Source: Verrucomicrobiota bacterium (GTDB lineage Bacteria; Verrucomicrobiota; Kiritimatiellia; SS1-B-03-39; UBA6053). Taken from it: a stretch of DNA of 53,657 nucleotides. The stretch's first letter is position 1. Every line of letters begins with the position of its first letter. Under the pieces are notes generated by a model that did no database searches, had not been told where the DNA came from, and saw only the letters and a list, made by a program, of their open reading frames with translations. Location of the stretch: NCBI GenBank assembly GCA_020831625.1, contig JAFIGD010000036.1, positions 1 through 53,657 on the forward strand, read 5' to 3'. This document shows, piece by piece, positions 19,001 to 26,713 of the stretch. Made by a program: the position numbers and the translations under genes.

Positions 19001-19539
19001 AGGATCTCTATCAGGGATTCGTGGAATTGACGGACGCTCAGGTGCTTGCCCTGGCTGAAGCGATCGTGGAGGAGGTCAAAAAACGAGGGCCGTTTTTAAG
19101 TTTGGCGGACTTTGTGAACCGTCGCTTGTCCCCGAATGCGGACGGAAGAATGGGACCCTTACAGGCTGCCATTGAATCCGCCGGCATCAACAACCGTTTC
19201 CCTGAAATTACGCCGGACGCCGGATCCTTTTCGTTCCCCGAACACCAGCCCGGCCGCCGGGCCCCCGCCGCCATGGGCCAATTGTTGCAAAGTGACGTGC
19301 TGAAAATGATCGGTCCGCAGTTATCCGCCCGTTCGGACACTTTCAGAATACGGGGGTATGGCGAAACGGTGCGGAGCGGCAACATTGCCGCCTCGGCGAG
19401 AGTGGAGGCCGTGGTGCAGCGGGTTCCGACTCCGGTGCGGCCTTCTACAACCAACCCATTGGAACCGGACGATCCTGAACGTTTCGGCAGGAGATACATC
19501 ATTGTTTCCTTTCGCTACCTGAATGAGGACGAATATTGA
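16024..19539 (+). CDS. very large PilX/GspK-like pseudopilin (Verru_Chthon cassette A-like)
   Basis: A 1171-residue protein with one N-terminal membrane helix (about residues 33-55) preceded by KREKQG, a prepilin-peptidase-like boundary. The helix lacks the usual Glu at +5, as in GspK-type minor pseudopilins. The long exterior part ends with a PFLSLADFVNRRL segment and a RIRGYGETVRSGNIAASARVEAVVQR domain, as in PilX/GspK and the large Verru_Chthon cassette A proteins. The ATG at 16024 has a TAGGA site 8 bases upstream; a start at 16093 is also possible. Its TGA overlaps the TTG start of the next gene. No other pilin or secretion gene is nearby. A role in an envelope filament or secretion machine is inferred. 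Confidence 0.75.
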   Translation: MKRQDSRICKNSSIEAAEPICSQMEKREKQGSVLLLTLLVVSLLLMITLAFVVFVRMELRTVSLHQQRTQARANAKLGIELAIAQLQEQAGPDTRVTGTASLFDSNPSTPLIDGVAHPYWTGVWRKSDPDSRAHDPDFLGWLVSLRNENLLDSALTNALDPDYVIDVVGPGSVPNPQYRVYAEKQDITAPGEASASGRFAYAVLDEGVKASVSLADPYEDSTESRERQWAQALAQRQGLESVPAFAVESNGRSVLIDSADRVESLPSLESLKLLDPGFSTGMGQHFHDVTLRSHGVFSDTRKGGLQMDLTRAFEASDAEFAGMSALLDSGENNRARQGEWTENAPLGYVFALEGRSSADAQPQSFSNPADADWNSNNLKVRGPTWNLLRDYYRLYKQLEGSSSVTGRPFSPNVFEGMPVSETPLLGYSRNTGMSFDSRNRNQLNDLRAWGDPNQSVNVQRITRQSLAPLMVRRMHVFSLGRQESSPGSGNGPVNLIINSVYVLYNPYDVAIEFTGYKVAHNNFPFETLSLRREDPENGDETVVINNMYHWLRMMTNQGARPAFSMNIIATADGQTNPSARMRMQPGEVVVFSNQGEPISYESFDLEFVGIPSGPFYEEDSGIYFPRFGESGSVRPFPLSDEGRIWIEISLQDNWLVDTFLTPSNLTASSPSWNRFHNTDGPLQRIEMGIGSHAGSRVMGGLSGDYLTGAELGNTLDERVPFFVMDMRLKPLNRNTALFTSVNPGAMLQMPRYLEGTSLQWENFLYPINSFNEIDLDIEITQGRNNGYWGTGITAGGGVTHLPIFQIPRTPILSLADFTHADTAHFNHDPAFAIGNSYAHPLINQRDVYNRLLTNENRFSAVDSSYLLNEGLWDRCFLSSLTIRDDLGWTLDQTVDAFLNHQLPPANSRIVPFQNDSTPDSTALENMKDPFLAAAHMLRKGSLNVNSTSVSAWRAVLSGVRDREILRMQNNNAMVEEVAGSFYSRMQTPLSDREDLYQGFVELTDAQVLALAEAIVEEVKKRGPFLSLADFVNRRLSPNADGRMGPLQAAIESAGINNRFPEITPDAGSFSFPEHQPGRRAPAAMGQLLQSDVLKMIGPQLSARSDTFRIRGYGETVRSGNIAASARVEAVVQRVPTPVRPSTTNPLEPDDPERFGRRYIIVSFRYLNEDEY

Positions 19540-20267
19540 AATCACCACATCATCAACGCCTGTTTGGAACCTTGATTTTCATTCCGGCTGTTTTTCTGAC
19601 CGCCACAGTCGCCGCCTCGGAATTCACCGTTCGGTTGCTTTCCTGGACCACTTCTGTGCACGAGCACAATCTTTTCCTGAAACACGGGGACGAATTTATC
19701 GAATTGGATATTCGCAGTAACCGGCGCTCAGAACCCTACCCCCTGGGTGAGGACCGAATCGCTTCTTTTTTTATGAGAGGAGTGAATGTGGAGGGGGAGC
19801 AGGTGATGGTTCCGATAGCCCGAACGGAAATCCGGAAAGGAATGAAAGAGCCATTACTGATCCTTTTCGCCTCTGGAAATCAGGCTCAAAATCATGAATA
19901 CACTGCGGTTGCGGTGGAGGACACGCCGGAATTTTTCCCTTTTGGCTCCTATCGGGTGTTCAATTTCACTCCGGTTCGAATTGTTATGGAAATGGAAGGC
20001 GAAATCTATCCGATGGAACCCCGAAACATCCAGGTGCTCAAACCCAAAGAGAATAACCGGGTGAATCTGCCGATTCGAGTACATGCGGTGGTGAACGGAG
20101 AGCCGCAGGTGATTCGTGAAACCTTCTGGCGGCATCAACCCACACAACGCATGATGGTCTTTATTATGGCGTCTCCAGTACCGGGCAGACAGGAATTAAT
20201 TCTTCGCACTGTTTCAGAACGCGAAGGTGCATACAGGCTGCTCATGGAAAACGGAGACGGTCCCTGA
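19536..20267 (+). CDS. secreted partner protein of the giant pseudopilin, function unknown
   Basis: A 243-residue exported protein starting at a TTG codon that overlaps the preceding TGA (TTGA), with GAGGA just upstream. A hydrophobic segment (about 10-26) and an ATVAAS cleavage site form a signal peptide. The mature part is beta-rich, with no Cys in the mature chain and no recognisable catalytic motif (for example VRLLSWTTSVHEHN, FNFTPVRIVMEMEG). I do not recognise the family. Its tight coupling to the pseudopilin suggests that the two work together in the envelope. After its stop, 20268-20361 shows only a weak GTCCC/GGGAC inverted repeat. Confidence 0.65.
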   Translation: MKSPHHQRLFGTLIFIPAVFLTATVAASEFTVRLLSWTTSVHEHNLFLKHGDEFIELDIRSNRRSEPYPLGEDRIASFFMRGVNVEGEQVMVPIARTEIRKGMKEPLLILFASGNQAQNHEYTAVAVEDTPEFFPFGSYRVFNFTPVRIVMEMEGEIYPMEPRNIQVLKPKENNRVNLPIRVHAVVNGEPQVIRETFWRHQPTQRMMVFIMASPVPGRQELILRTVSEREGAYRLLMENGDGP

Positions 20268-20361
20268 GGGATGCTGTGTTCCTTCCGGGACATTAAGTAT
20301 CGATCATCCCGATTTTTCAATATGAAAGACAATAAATGCTCCACACTCAAATTTAACGCAA

Positions 20362-20377
20362 AGGATAACGTGTAAAC
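20362..20377 (+). promoter_or_regulatory. shared 16-nt motif, copy C
   Basis: AGGATAACGTGTAAAC lies 115 bases upstream of the first gene of the polysaccharide-lyase/transporter operon and points toward it. It is preceded by AA as in copy B. Identical to copies A and B over 16 bases. Confidence 0.6.
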
Positions 20378-20492
20378 TCTTCCAAACATTGCCGGAATCA
20401 TGCAGTCTGTGGTATGACTGAATCCCGGAATATTCATTCATTTCTGAATCCGAAACCCTCTTACTTGAACAAACTCATAAAGGACAAAACAT

Positions 20493-21281
20493 ATGAAAAC
20501 CCGGAATCGTATTATATGCATAACAACCTTAATCCCATATCTTCATCTTGCCGCCGAATTGACACAGGTGATTACGTTTGACGACGGAACCCTGGCCGGA
20601 ACCTTCTCGGAAGTGCAGGGGCCAGGCGCATCGGTCATCGCAACCGACGAGGAGGCACGCGCCGGAACCCATTCCATGCGCGCCACGATGACCACGCCGG
20701 ACCGGCGCAGCGAGATCGTCAATCAATACAAACGCCCTCCCTTGGGTGAAGTAACCTGGTACGGATGGAGTGTCTTGTTCCCCGAGGGACATCCCAGGGA
20801 TGGACGCTATGATATGTTCACCCAATTTCATGATTACCACAGAACCCAACCCGAATGGAGCAAAGTCAACCGCTCTCCCACAGCCTTGTTGTTACGGGAA
20901 ACCGGGTTGTACATGACGCTCAAATTCCAAAGCGAGCCGGAAACGATTGACTTTAAAGGATTTGAACTTGGAGAGCCCCTCATTGGCGAGTGGAATGATT
21001 TCGTGATGCAGGTCAACTGGACCCACGAGCCGGACAAGGGGTTCCTGAAACTTTGGATCAATGGCGAACTGAAAATCCATTACAAGGGGCCCACCTACAT
21101 GAATTATGATGCGCCGGACTCGGGGCCGTATTTTAAAGCCGGAAACTACAAAGGCGCGGGCAACTGGCCCGGAACCTCTCCGCGAATCATCTACATTGAT
21201 GAGATCCGCATCGGCAATAAAAACGCAACCTATGAAATGGTGAACCCAGCCACATATGCGAACGAAGTGGATCAAAACTGA
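20493..21281 (+). CDS. secreted polysaccharide lyase (PF14099-like, PL13/PL20 type)
   Basis: A 262-residue exported protein with a signal peptide (about residues 1-21) and a single jelly-roll lyase fold. Family-like segments are EVTWYGWSVLFPEG, MFTQFHDYH, WNDFVMQVNWTHEPDKGFLKLWINGE and YFKAGNYKGAG. The C-terminal FLKLWINGE...YFKAG pattern is typical of the heparin-lyase I/glucuronan-lyase clan. It should cleave a uronic-acid-containing polysaccharide by beta-elimination, probably in the periplasm. Which polysaccharide cannot be read from sequence; the alginate-lyase-like neighbour makes a uronan likely. It is the first gene of a probable seven-gene operon ending at 31221. Confidence 0.75.
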   Translation: MKTRNRIICITTLIPYLHLAAELTQVITFDDGTLAGTFSEVQGPGASVIATDEEARAGTHSMRATMTTPDRRSEIVNQYKRPPLGEVTWYGWSVLFPEGHPRDGRYDMFTQFHDYHRTQPEWSKVNRSPTALLLRETGLYMTLKFQSEPETIDFKGFELGEPLIGEWNDFVMQVNWTHEPDKGFLKLWINGELKIHYKGPTYMNYDAPDSGPYFKAGNYKGAGNWPGTSPRIIYIDEIRIGNKNATYEMVNPATYANEVDQN

Positions 21282-21301
21282 TACCACGACTGGAGATCTT
21301 T

Positions 21302-23170
21302 ATGCGACTAACCCTCTTTACAAGCTCAACTCCCCGTGTCGGCGTTTTCAGCTTAATGCTGTCCGCGTGCGTGTCCCTGTTAACGGGGGCGGAACCCGCG
21401 TTTCAGCGTCCCGGCACCCTGCACACCGCGACGGATCTGGATGCCGCCCATGCCCGCGCCCGGTCCGGACGGATTCCCTGGACCGCCGCCTGGGACGCGC
21501 TTTTGGCTGAGGCGGAGGAGTTTCTTTCACAGAAACCCTCCGCGCCTGTTCAATACTCCGTTCCCGCCCGATATCAGGATGCGGAGGGACACCAGCGGGA
21601 GCGGAACAGGCTCTCCAGCCAGTCGCGGGCTGCTTATTCGCTTGCCCTCGCCTCTCAATTACTTTCCCGGTCCGAGCGTCCGGGGGATCAGGAGCGATCC
21701 GAGCGTTACGCGCGGCACGCTCTGTCTATCCTAAATGAATGGGCCGACAAAAACCGCGACATGGGGGCGGACGCCGATCCGTTTGTACGTCGTGAAACAG
21801 CCTTGGTCACGGCCACGTCCGGTGGGGGGCTGTTGATTGCCGCAGATCTGCTTTATCACCATCCCGCCTGGTCGGAAAAGGCGCGGCAGACATTTTTAAG
21901 TTGGATACGGGAATACGTTCTGCCAGCCACCGCCATTAAAACCATCAGTTATAATAACAATTGGAACGCATGGGGCAATTATCTTTCCCTGTTGTGCGCC
22001 CACCTCCTGGAGGATCCTGAAATCTTCCAGTCCGACGTGGCGCTTTGGAAGAACGATCTATTCCATCATATTGTCGAGGACGGACGGATGCCCAAGGAGC
22101 TCGCCCGTGGAGGAGGACGAAACTGGTACACCTATTATGCCCTGCTCCCCATCACCACCGCCGCCGTGGTCATTCACAACAGCACGGGTGAAAATCTCCT
22201 CGAACCCGGCACCCGCACCGGGGACCGGGTCAAAGCCGGTCTCGATTATTTTTTTGATAACCTCAAGGGGCATATTTACCGTTCTCTGATTGAAGCCTCG
22301 GGAGATCTGTACCGGGATGAGGCGTACATGGAATGGAACAAGGGGTCACGTCCTGTGCTCGGCAACCGCGCCCATACCGGCTGGGTGCACCCAACCCTGT
22401 TTACCACTTGGGAGGACATGCCGGTCAATCACCCTCCGGTGGCCAGTGTCAGCGGCCCGGAAGGTCCTGTCGCTCCGGGAACACCCGTGCGCCTGGACGC
22501 GTCCGCTTCGGAGGACCCCGATGGAGGGGAGTTGACCTTCAATTGGTTTTTGGCGGGCGAGCGGCGGGTGGATGAGTTTTATGAACCCCTCTTAAGCAGT
22601 GGAGACCTCATATACTTCCGGGAACCGCTCAACGGCCCATTTGATATATATTTCACCATCACAATGCTGGAAAACACGGACATGCTGGTGGGGTTGCAGT
22701 CCTCAAACCGCTCCGGCTTCGAATGGGGCTCTTCCTCATTTCAGGTAAACACCAACAACGGAAGGTTTCAAGTCCGGGATGGCAACCGCTACCGGGCCCT
22801 TGAGGATATTTCCTATGCGCCTGGAATTCCCTATCAGTTGCGGTGGTCGGTGGACCCCGCCGCGAAAACCTACAGCGTTCGGGTCCGGGAGATGGAGGAT
22901 GGCGACTGGGTGCATCTCGCATCGGACTTTCGTCCCCGGGACGGTAATGACGACTTTGTCGACATGGCCAAAATCATCTATTCGGGGCGGGAAGGGGCTC
23001 TCATACAAGACATCGAAGTCCACACCTTGGGAAAAAATTTTCCCGGGCCAGTCCTCAATTTCACGCCGGCGACTCCCGGTGAACATGTCGTCCAGCTCAC
23101 GGTCACCGATGAGCTGGGCGCAATAGACACCCGCAAAATTACGGTGAAGGTAGAAGATCATCTTCCCTAA
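21302..23170 (+). CDS. alginate-lyase-like protein with a PKD domain split by an inserted beta domain
   Basis: A 622-residue exported protein. The signal region covers about residues 12-30. Residues about 40-370 resemble the alpha/alpha-toroid of the alginate_lyase (PF05426) family, with SYNNNWNAWGNYLSLL and RGGGRNWYTYYALLPI; the residue expected to be catalytic His in the NNH motif reads Asn here, so activity is uncertain. A PKD-like domain begins at NHPPVASVSGPEGP and ends with PGEHVVQLTVTDELGAIDT, but about 140 residues of a separate jelly-roll-like domain (VDEFYEPLL to EVHTLG) interrupt it. GGAG stands before the ATG. It starts 20 bases after the previous lyase gene. Confidence 0.75.
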   Translation: MRLTLFTSSTPRVGVFSLMLSACVSLLTGAEPAFQRPGTLHTATDLDAAHARARSGRIPWTAAWDALLAEAEEFLSQKPSAPVQYSVPARYQDAEGHQRERNRLSSQSRAAYSLALASQLLSRSERPGDQERSERYARHALSILNEWADKNRDMGADADPFVRRETALVTATSGGGLLIAADLLYHHPAWSEKARQTFLSWIREYVLPATAIKTISYNNNWNAWGNYLSLLCAHLLEDPEIFQSDVALWKNDLFHHIVEDGRMPKELARGGGRNWYTYYALLPITTAAVVIHNSTGENLLEPGTRTGDRVKAGLDYFFDNLKGHIYRSLIEASGDLYRDEAYMEWNKGSRPVLGNRAHTGWVHPTLFTTWEDMPVNHPPVASVSGPEGPVAPGTPVRLDASASEDPDGGELTFNWFLAGERRVDEFYEPLLSSGDLIYFREPLNGPFDIYFTITMLENTDMLVGLQSSNRSGFEWGSSSFQVNTNNGRFQVRDGNRYRALEDISYAPGIPYQLRWSVDPAAKTYSVRVREMEDGDWVHLASDFRPRDGNDDFVDMAKIIYSGREGALIQDIEVHTLGKNFPGPVLNFTPATPGEHVVQLTVTDELGAIDTRKITVKVEDHLP

Positions 23171-23214
23171 TCCTTCCATGTCATTAAAAAAAATATTAAT
23201 CCATACATTGTAAA

Positions 23215-24534
23215 ATGAAATACTTTCTCACACTTTTAATTTTCCTCATTCCGCCCGCCGTTTCCAGCAGGGCCAATGACAGCGGACGCATGGAAATCAC
23301 CACGGCTCATGGACGTGGCGCGGATGCGCATGTTTCCGGCGCGGAGCCCGGACTGGAAGACCGTAACGCCGAACTGAATTATGGAAAAGAACCCGAAATG
23401 ATTTTCAAAGGTTCGCCCAATATCAATTATCATACTGCGGTGTATCTTCGCTTTGATTTGTCCACTCTGGAGGGACGCCGTATCCGCAACGCCACCCTGC
23501 GCGTTCACACCACCGACGGCGAAAGTCCGGCGGTTGACCGTGTCCACCTGCACCACAGCAGTACCGATCACCACTCGTCCCGCTTCGCGGATATCCGGAT
23601 CGCGGCCGACTTCGATGATTTGGTCAACGCTAGAAAGTTGCTGGTTTCTGCGGAATTTCCATGGGGGGACCGAAAACCCGATTTGGACGGGCTGGAAGCC
23701 GGTATCGGGTTTGAGCAAGCCTGGCGGACGGACAACGCTTTCAATCAAATTTTGGAGCGCCGGGCAATCTGGGACGGCTGGAAACCCATGGGTCAGCTGG
23801 TTCAAATTCGAGGCGATGTGAACCGGCCGCTCGCAAGAGAACTGCATGCCGAACGGGGAACTCTCTGGCTGGCGGGATTTATGGAATCCACCAATGCTGC
23901 CCGCATAACCCGGGTCTCTTTCGGGGCGCTGGAGGTGAGCCTTCGCCGGGGAAGCCCCATGATGCTAAATTGGCGGGAGGCCGATATTCCCTCACGGGAC
24001 GGGATGAATTTGTTTGTGGTGCGGCTCGATTTCGATCCGACCGGCAACCGGATGTGGCTGTGGTCTAACCCGGATCTCACGGCAGGGAAGCCACCCGTGG
24101 ATACCGCGAACGCCCACTCGGTCCAAAAATCGCAGCGTCAAAGCATCAACGCCTCCCTTTTCGGTCTGAAATGCGGGGTGGAGGCGGGACCCCGTCCCGG
24201 CGTGGAAGGCGGGGAAGGGTTGACTCAGCTTGGCGGGGACTGGAGTGAGAGGGATATCACCTGGCGCAACGCGCCGGGCGGTTTCGCGAACAGCCTGGAA
24301 GACCGTGTTGCTTCCGGCCAGGTTTACCATCTATACACGCAGAATTTACAAACCGGTCGCCAAGGGCTGGCTCTGAACATTAGTGCGCCCAAACTCACCT
24401 GGTACCTCAACCACAACCGCTCCGGCATGGCCACACTTATCCTTCAGGGCTGGGACGACCGCAATCTGAACCTGGCATCCAAAGAGCATCCGCTCCTACC
24501 GCCCCCCATGCTCATCTTGGAAACCGAAGAGTAG
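23215..24534 (+). CDS. secreted DNRLRE/CBM96-like protein
   Basis: A 439-residue exported protein with a signal peptide (about residues 1-20, ending VSSRA). The N-terminal part, ITTAHGRGADAHVSG...TAVYLRFDLSTLEGRRIRNATLRVHT, has the look of the DNRLRE/CBM96 fold, whose members include alginate- and chondroitin-binding modules. A second region near residues 290-430 (SVQKSQRQSINASLFGL, GDWSERDITWRNAP) looks like the matching half or a second related domain. It probably binds the polysaccharide or presents it to the lyases. It lies 44 bases downstream of the alginate-lyase-like gene and 37 bases upstream of the ABC genes. Confidence 0.7.
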   Translation: MKYFLTLLIFLIPPAVSSRANDSGRMEITTAHGRGADAHVSGAEPGLEDRNAELNYGKEPEMIFKGSPNINYHTAVYLRFDLSTLEGRRIRNATLRVHTTDGESPAVDRVHLHHSSTDHHSSRFADIRIAADFDDLVNARKLLVSAEFPWGDRKPDLDGLEAGIGFEQAWRTDNAFNQILERRAIWDGWKPMGQLVQIRGDVNRPLARELHAERGTLWLAGFMESTNAARITRVSFGALEVSLRRGSPMMLNWREADIPSRDGMNLFVVRLDFDPTGNRMWLWSNPDLTAGKPPVDTANAHSVQKSQRQSINASLFGLKCGVEAGPRPGVEGGEGLTQLGGDWSERDITWRNAPGGFANSLEDRVASGQVYHLYTQNLQTGRQGLALNISAPKLTWYLNHNRSGMATLILQGWDDRNLNLASKEHPLLPPPMLILETEE

Positions 24535-24571
24535 TGAATCCTGCCGGAACGGATTCCCGAACAAGACATCC

Positions 24572-25621
24572 ATGCAAAATCAGAAGCACAACATAACGAG
24601 CCCACCGGTCCTTGATATTCGGGATTTGAAAGTGCAGTTCCGCACAGAAGCGGGAAACGTCAACGCCGTGGACGGGGTTTCACTGAAAATCGGCCGGGGG
24701 CGGATTCTGGGCCTGGTGGGGGAGAGCGGCTGCGGCAAAAGCGTCACCTCCATGTCCATTCTCCGCCTCATCCGCCCTCCGGGAAAGATCATCGGCGGCA
24801 CCATTGAACTTCGGGGATCCGATGGCCAGGAGGCGGTGGAGGTGCTGGGGCTTAAAGAAAACTCCAAAGTTCTGTATGACGTGCGCGGCGGGACAGCCAG
24901 TATGATTTTTCAGGAGCCCATGACCGCGCTCAGTCCAGTGCACACGGTGGGCAATCAGGTCTGCGAAGCGATTTTAACCCATCAGGAGGTCTCCAAAGCC
25001 GAAGCCGAGGCGCTGGCGGTGGAGATGCTGACCAAGGTGGGCATTCCCAATCCCGCCGCCCGGCTGAAACAGTATCCTTTCGAATTCTCTGGAGGCATGC
25101 GCCAGCGGGTGATGATCGCCATGGCCCTGGTCTGCAACCCGAGCCTGCTGATCGCGGATGAACCCACCACCGCGCTCGATGTCACCATTCAGGCGCAAAT
25201 TCTTCAGTTGATCCGCAAAGTCCGTGATGATTCCGGGGCCGGGGTGCTGCTGATCACCCATGATTTGGGCGTCGTCGCCCAGACCGCCGACGATGTGGCG
25301 GTGATGTACATGGGTCGTATTGTGGAACAGGGCGGCGTGCGCGACGTGCTGAAAAATCCCCTACACCCTTATACGAAAGGGCTTCTGGCCTCCCTTCCGG
25401 GCCTGAACACCGATCAGCACCGCCTGAGTTCGATCAAAGGCTCGGTGCCCGCGGCGGGTCAGCTCCCATCGGGCTGTCCGTTTCATCCCCGCTGCCCTTT
25501 TCATAAACCTAGAGTTTGCGATGTGGGCGGCCCGCCGGAATTGGATTACCGCACAGAGCAACACGCCGCCGCCTGCTTCCGCTGGCGGGAAATTGCCGAG
25601 GAAGAGGAGTCCCAGGCATGA
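24572..25621 (+). CDS. Opp/Dpp-type ABC transporter ATPase (D subunit)
   Basis: A 349-residue ATP-binding subunit of the peptide/oligosaccharide uptake family. It has Walker A GESGCGKS, the Q-loop region [14 protein letters not shown], the signature FSGGMRQR, Walker [13 protein letters not shown] and the H-loop [12 protein letters not shown]. The C-terminal oligo_HPY-type cysteines are present ([15 protein letters not shown]), which in this family can hold an iron-sulfur cluster. It acts at the cytoplasmic face of the membrane together with the next gene. It overlaps that gene by four bases (ATGA). In this setting the cargo is more likely an oligosaccharide than a peptide, but that is inference. 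Confidence 0.93.
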   Translation: MQNQKHNITSPPVLDIRDLKVQFRTEAGNVNAVDGVSLKIGRGRILGLVGESGCGKSVTSMSILRLIRPPGKIIGGTIELRGSDGQEAVEVLGLKENSKVLYDVRGGTASMIFQEPMTALSPVHTVGNQVCEAILTHQEVSKAEAEALAVEMLTKVGIPNPAARLKQYPFEFSGGMRQRVMIAMALVCNPSLLIADEPTTALDVTIQAQILQLIRKVRDDSGAGVLLITHDLGVVAQTADDVAVMYMGRIVEQGGVRDVLKNPLHPYTKGLLASLPGLNTDQHRLSSIKGSVPAAGQLPSGCPFHPRCPFHKPRVCDVGGPPELDYRTEQHAAACFRWREIAEEEESQA

Positions 25622-26688
25622 ACACGCCCGAACTTGAAAAAAACGAAACCACCCCGCTGCTTTCCGTGCGGAACCTCTGCAAATTTTTTCCGATTCACAG
25701 TCAGGGTCTGATCCGGCGCAAAATCGGCGAGGTGCGGGCGGTGAATGACGTCAGTTTTGATGTTCAACCCGGTGAAACCCTCGGCATTGTCGGCGAAAGC
25801 GGCTCCGGCAAAACCACCGCCGCCCGCGCCATCCTGCGGGCGGTCACCCCCACCTCGGGTGACGTGTTTTTTCACCACCAGGGCCAAGAATTAAATTTAA
25901 CAGAACTCTCCGCCAAGGCGTTAAAGCCGCTGCGTCAGAACATGCAAATGATCTTTCAGGATCCCTTCTCCTCCCTCAATCCCCGCATGACCGTGGGGGA
26001 TATTGTGGGGGAGCCGCTGGTGATCCATCAACTGGCAAGCGGGAGCGGCCTCCGGGATCGGGTGGTGGAGGCGCTGGTGCGGGTGGGACTGAAACCCGAG
26101 CACCGTACCCGCTATCCGCACGCCTTCAGCGGCGGACAGCGTCAGCGCATCGGCATCGCCCGGGCGCTGATCATGAACCCGTCGCTGATCGTGGCGGACG
26201 AGGCGGTCTCCGCCCTGGATGTGTCGGTGCAGGCCCAGGTTATCAATCTGCTGGAGGATCTGCAGGAGGAGTTGAACCTCACCTGTCTCTTCATCGCCCA
26301 CGACCTCAGTGTGGTGAAACATATCTGCGACCGGGCGGCGGTGATGTATTGCGGACGGGTGGTGGAACTGGGGGATATCGACAACATCTATTCAAAACCG
26401 TATCACCCCTACACCCGCGCCCTGTTGGCGGCGGTGCCCTCTCCCGATCCGGATATCCGTCTGAAACCGGCGGTGGCGGGAGAGACCGCAGATCCGGCCA
26501 ATCCGCCCGCCGGATGCAGCTTTCATCCCCGCTGTCCCTTCGCAAAAAAAGGTCTCTGCGATGTTCCCGGCAAGCCCCCTCTCCTGCGGCAACTCGAACC
26601 CGATCAATGGGCAGCCTGTTTCCGGGCGGAGGAAATCGTCGATGTGGAAAGCCCGCCCGAAATGCATGAAACCGCCGAACCCGCATGA
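25618..26688 (+). CDS. Opp/Dpp-type ABC transporter ATPase (F subunit)
   Basis: A 356-residue second ATPase. It has Walker A GESGSGKTT, MIFQDPFSSLNPRM, the signature FSGGQRQR, Walker B LIVADEAVSALD (with the variant EAVSALD typical of the F subunit), and the C-terminal cysteine cluster CSFHPRCPFAKKGLC. The ATG at 25618 overlaps the previous TGA; an upstream in-frame ATG at 25516 would only extend into the D gene. It pairs with the D subunit to power the two permease subunits encoded downstream. Confidence 0.93.
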   Translation: MNTPELEKNETTPLLSVRNLCKFFPIHSQGLIRRKIGEVRAVNDVSFDVQPGETLGIVGESGSGKTTAARAILRAVTPTSGDVFFHHQGQELNLTELSAKALKPLRQNMQMIFQDPFSSLNPRMTVGDIVGEPLVIHQLASGSGLRDRVVEALVRVGLKPEHRTRYPHAFSGGQRQRIGIARALIMNPSLIVADEAVSALDVSVQAQVINLLEDLQEELNLTCLFIAHDLSVVKHICDRAAVMYCGRVVELGDIDNIYSKPYHPYTRALLAAVPSPDPDIRLKPAVAGETADPANPPAGCSFHPRCPFAKKGLCDVPGKPPLLRQLEPDQWAACFRAEEIVDVESPPEMHETAEPA

Positions 26689-26713
26689 AATGCCCGCCGC
26701 GTACGGAAAGCTT

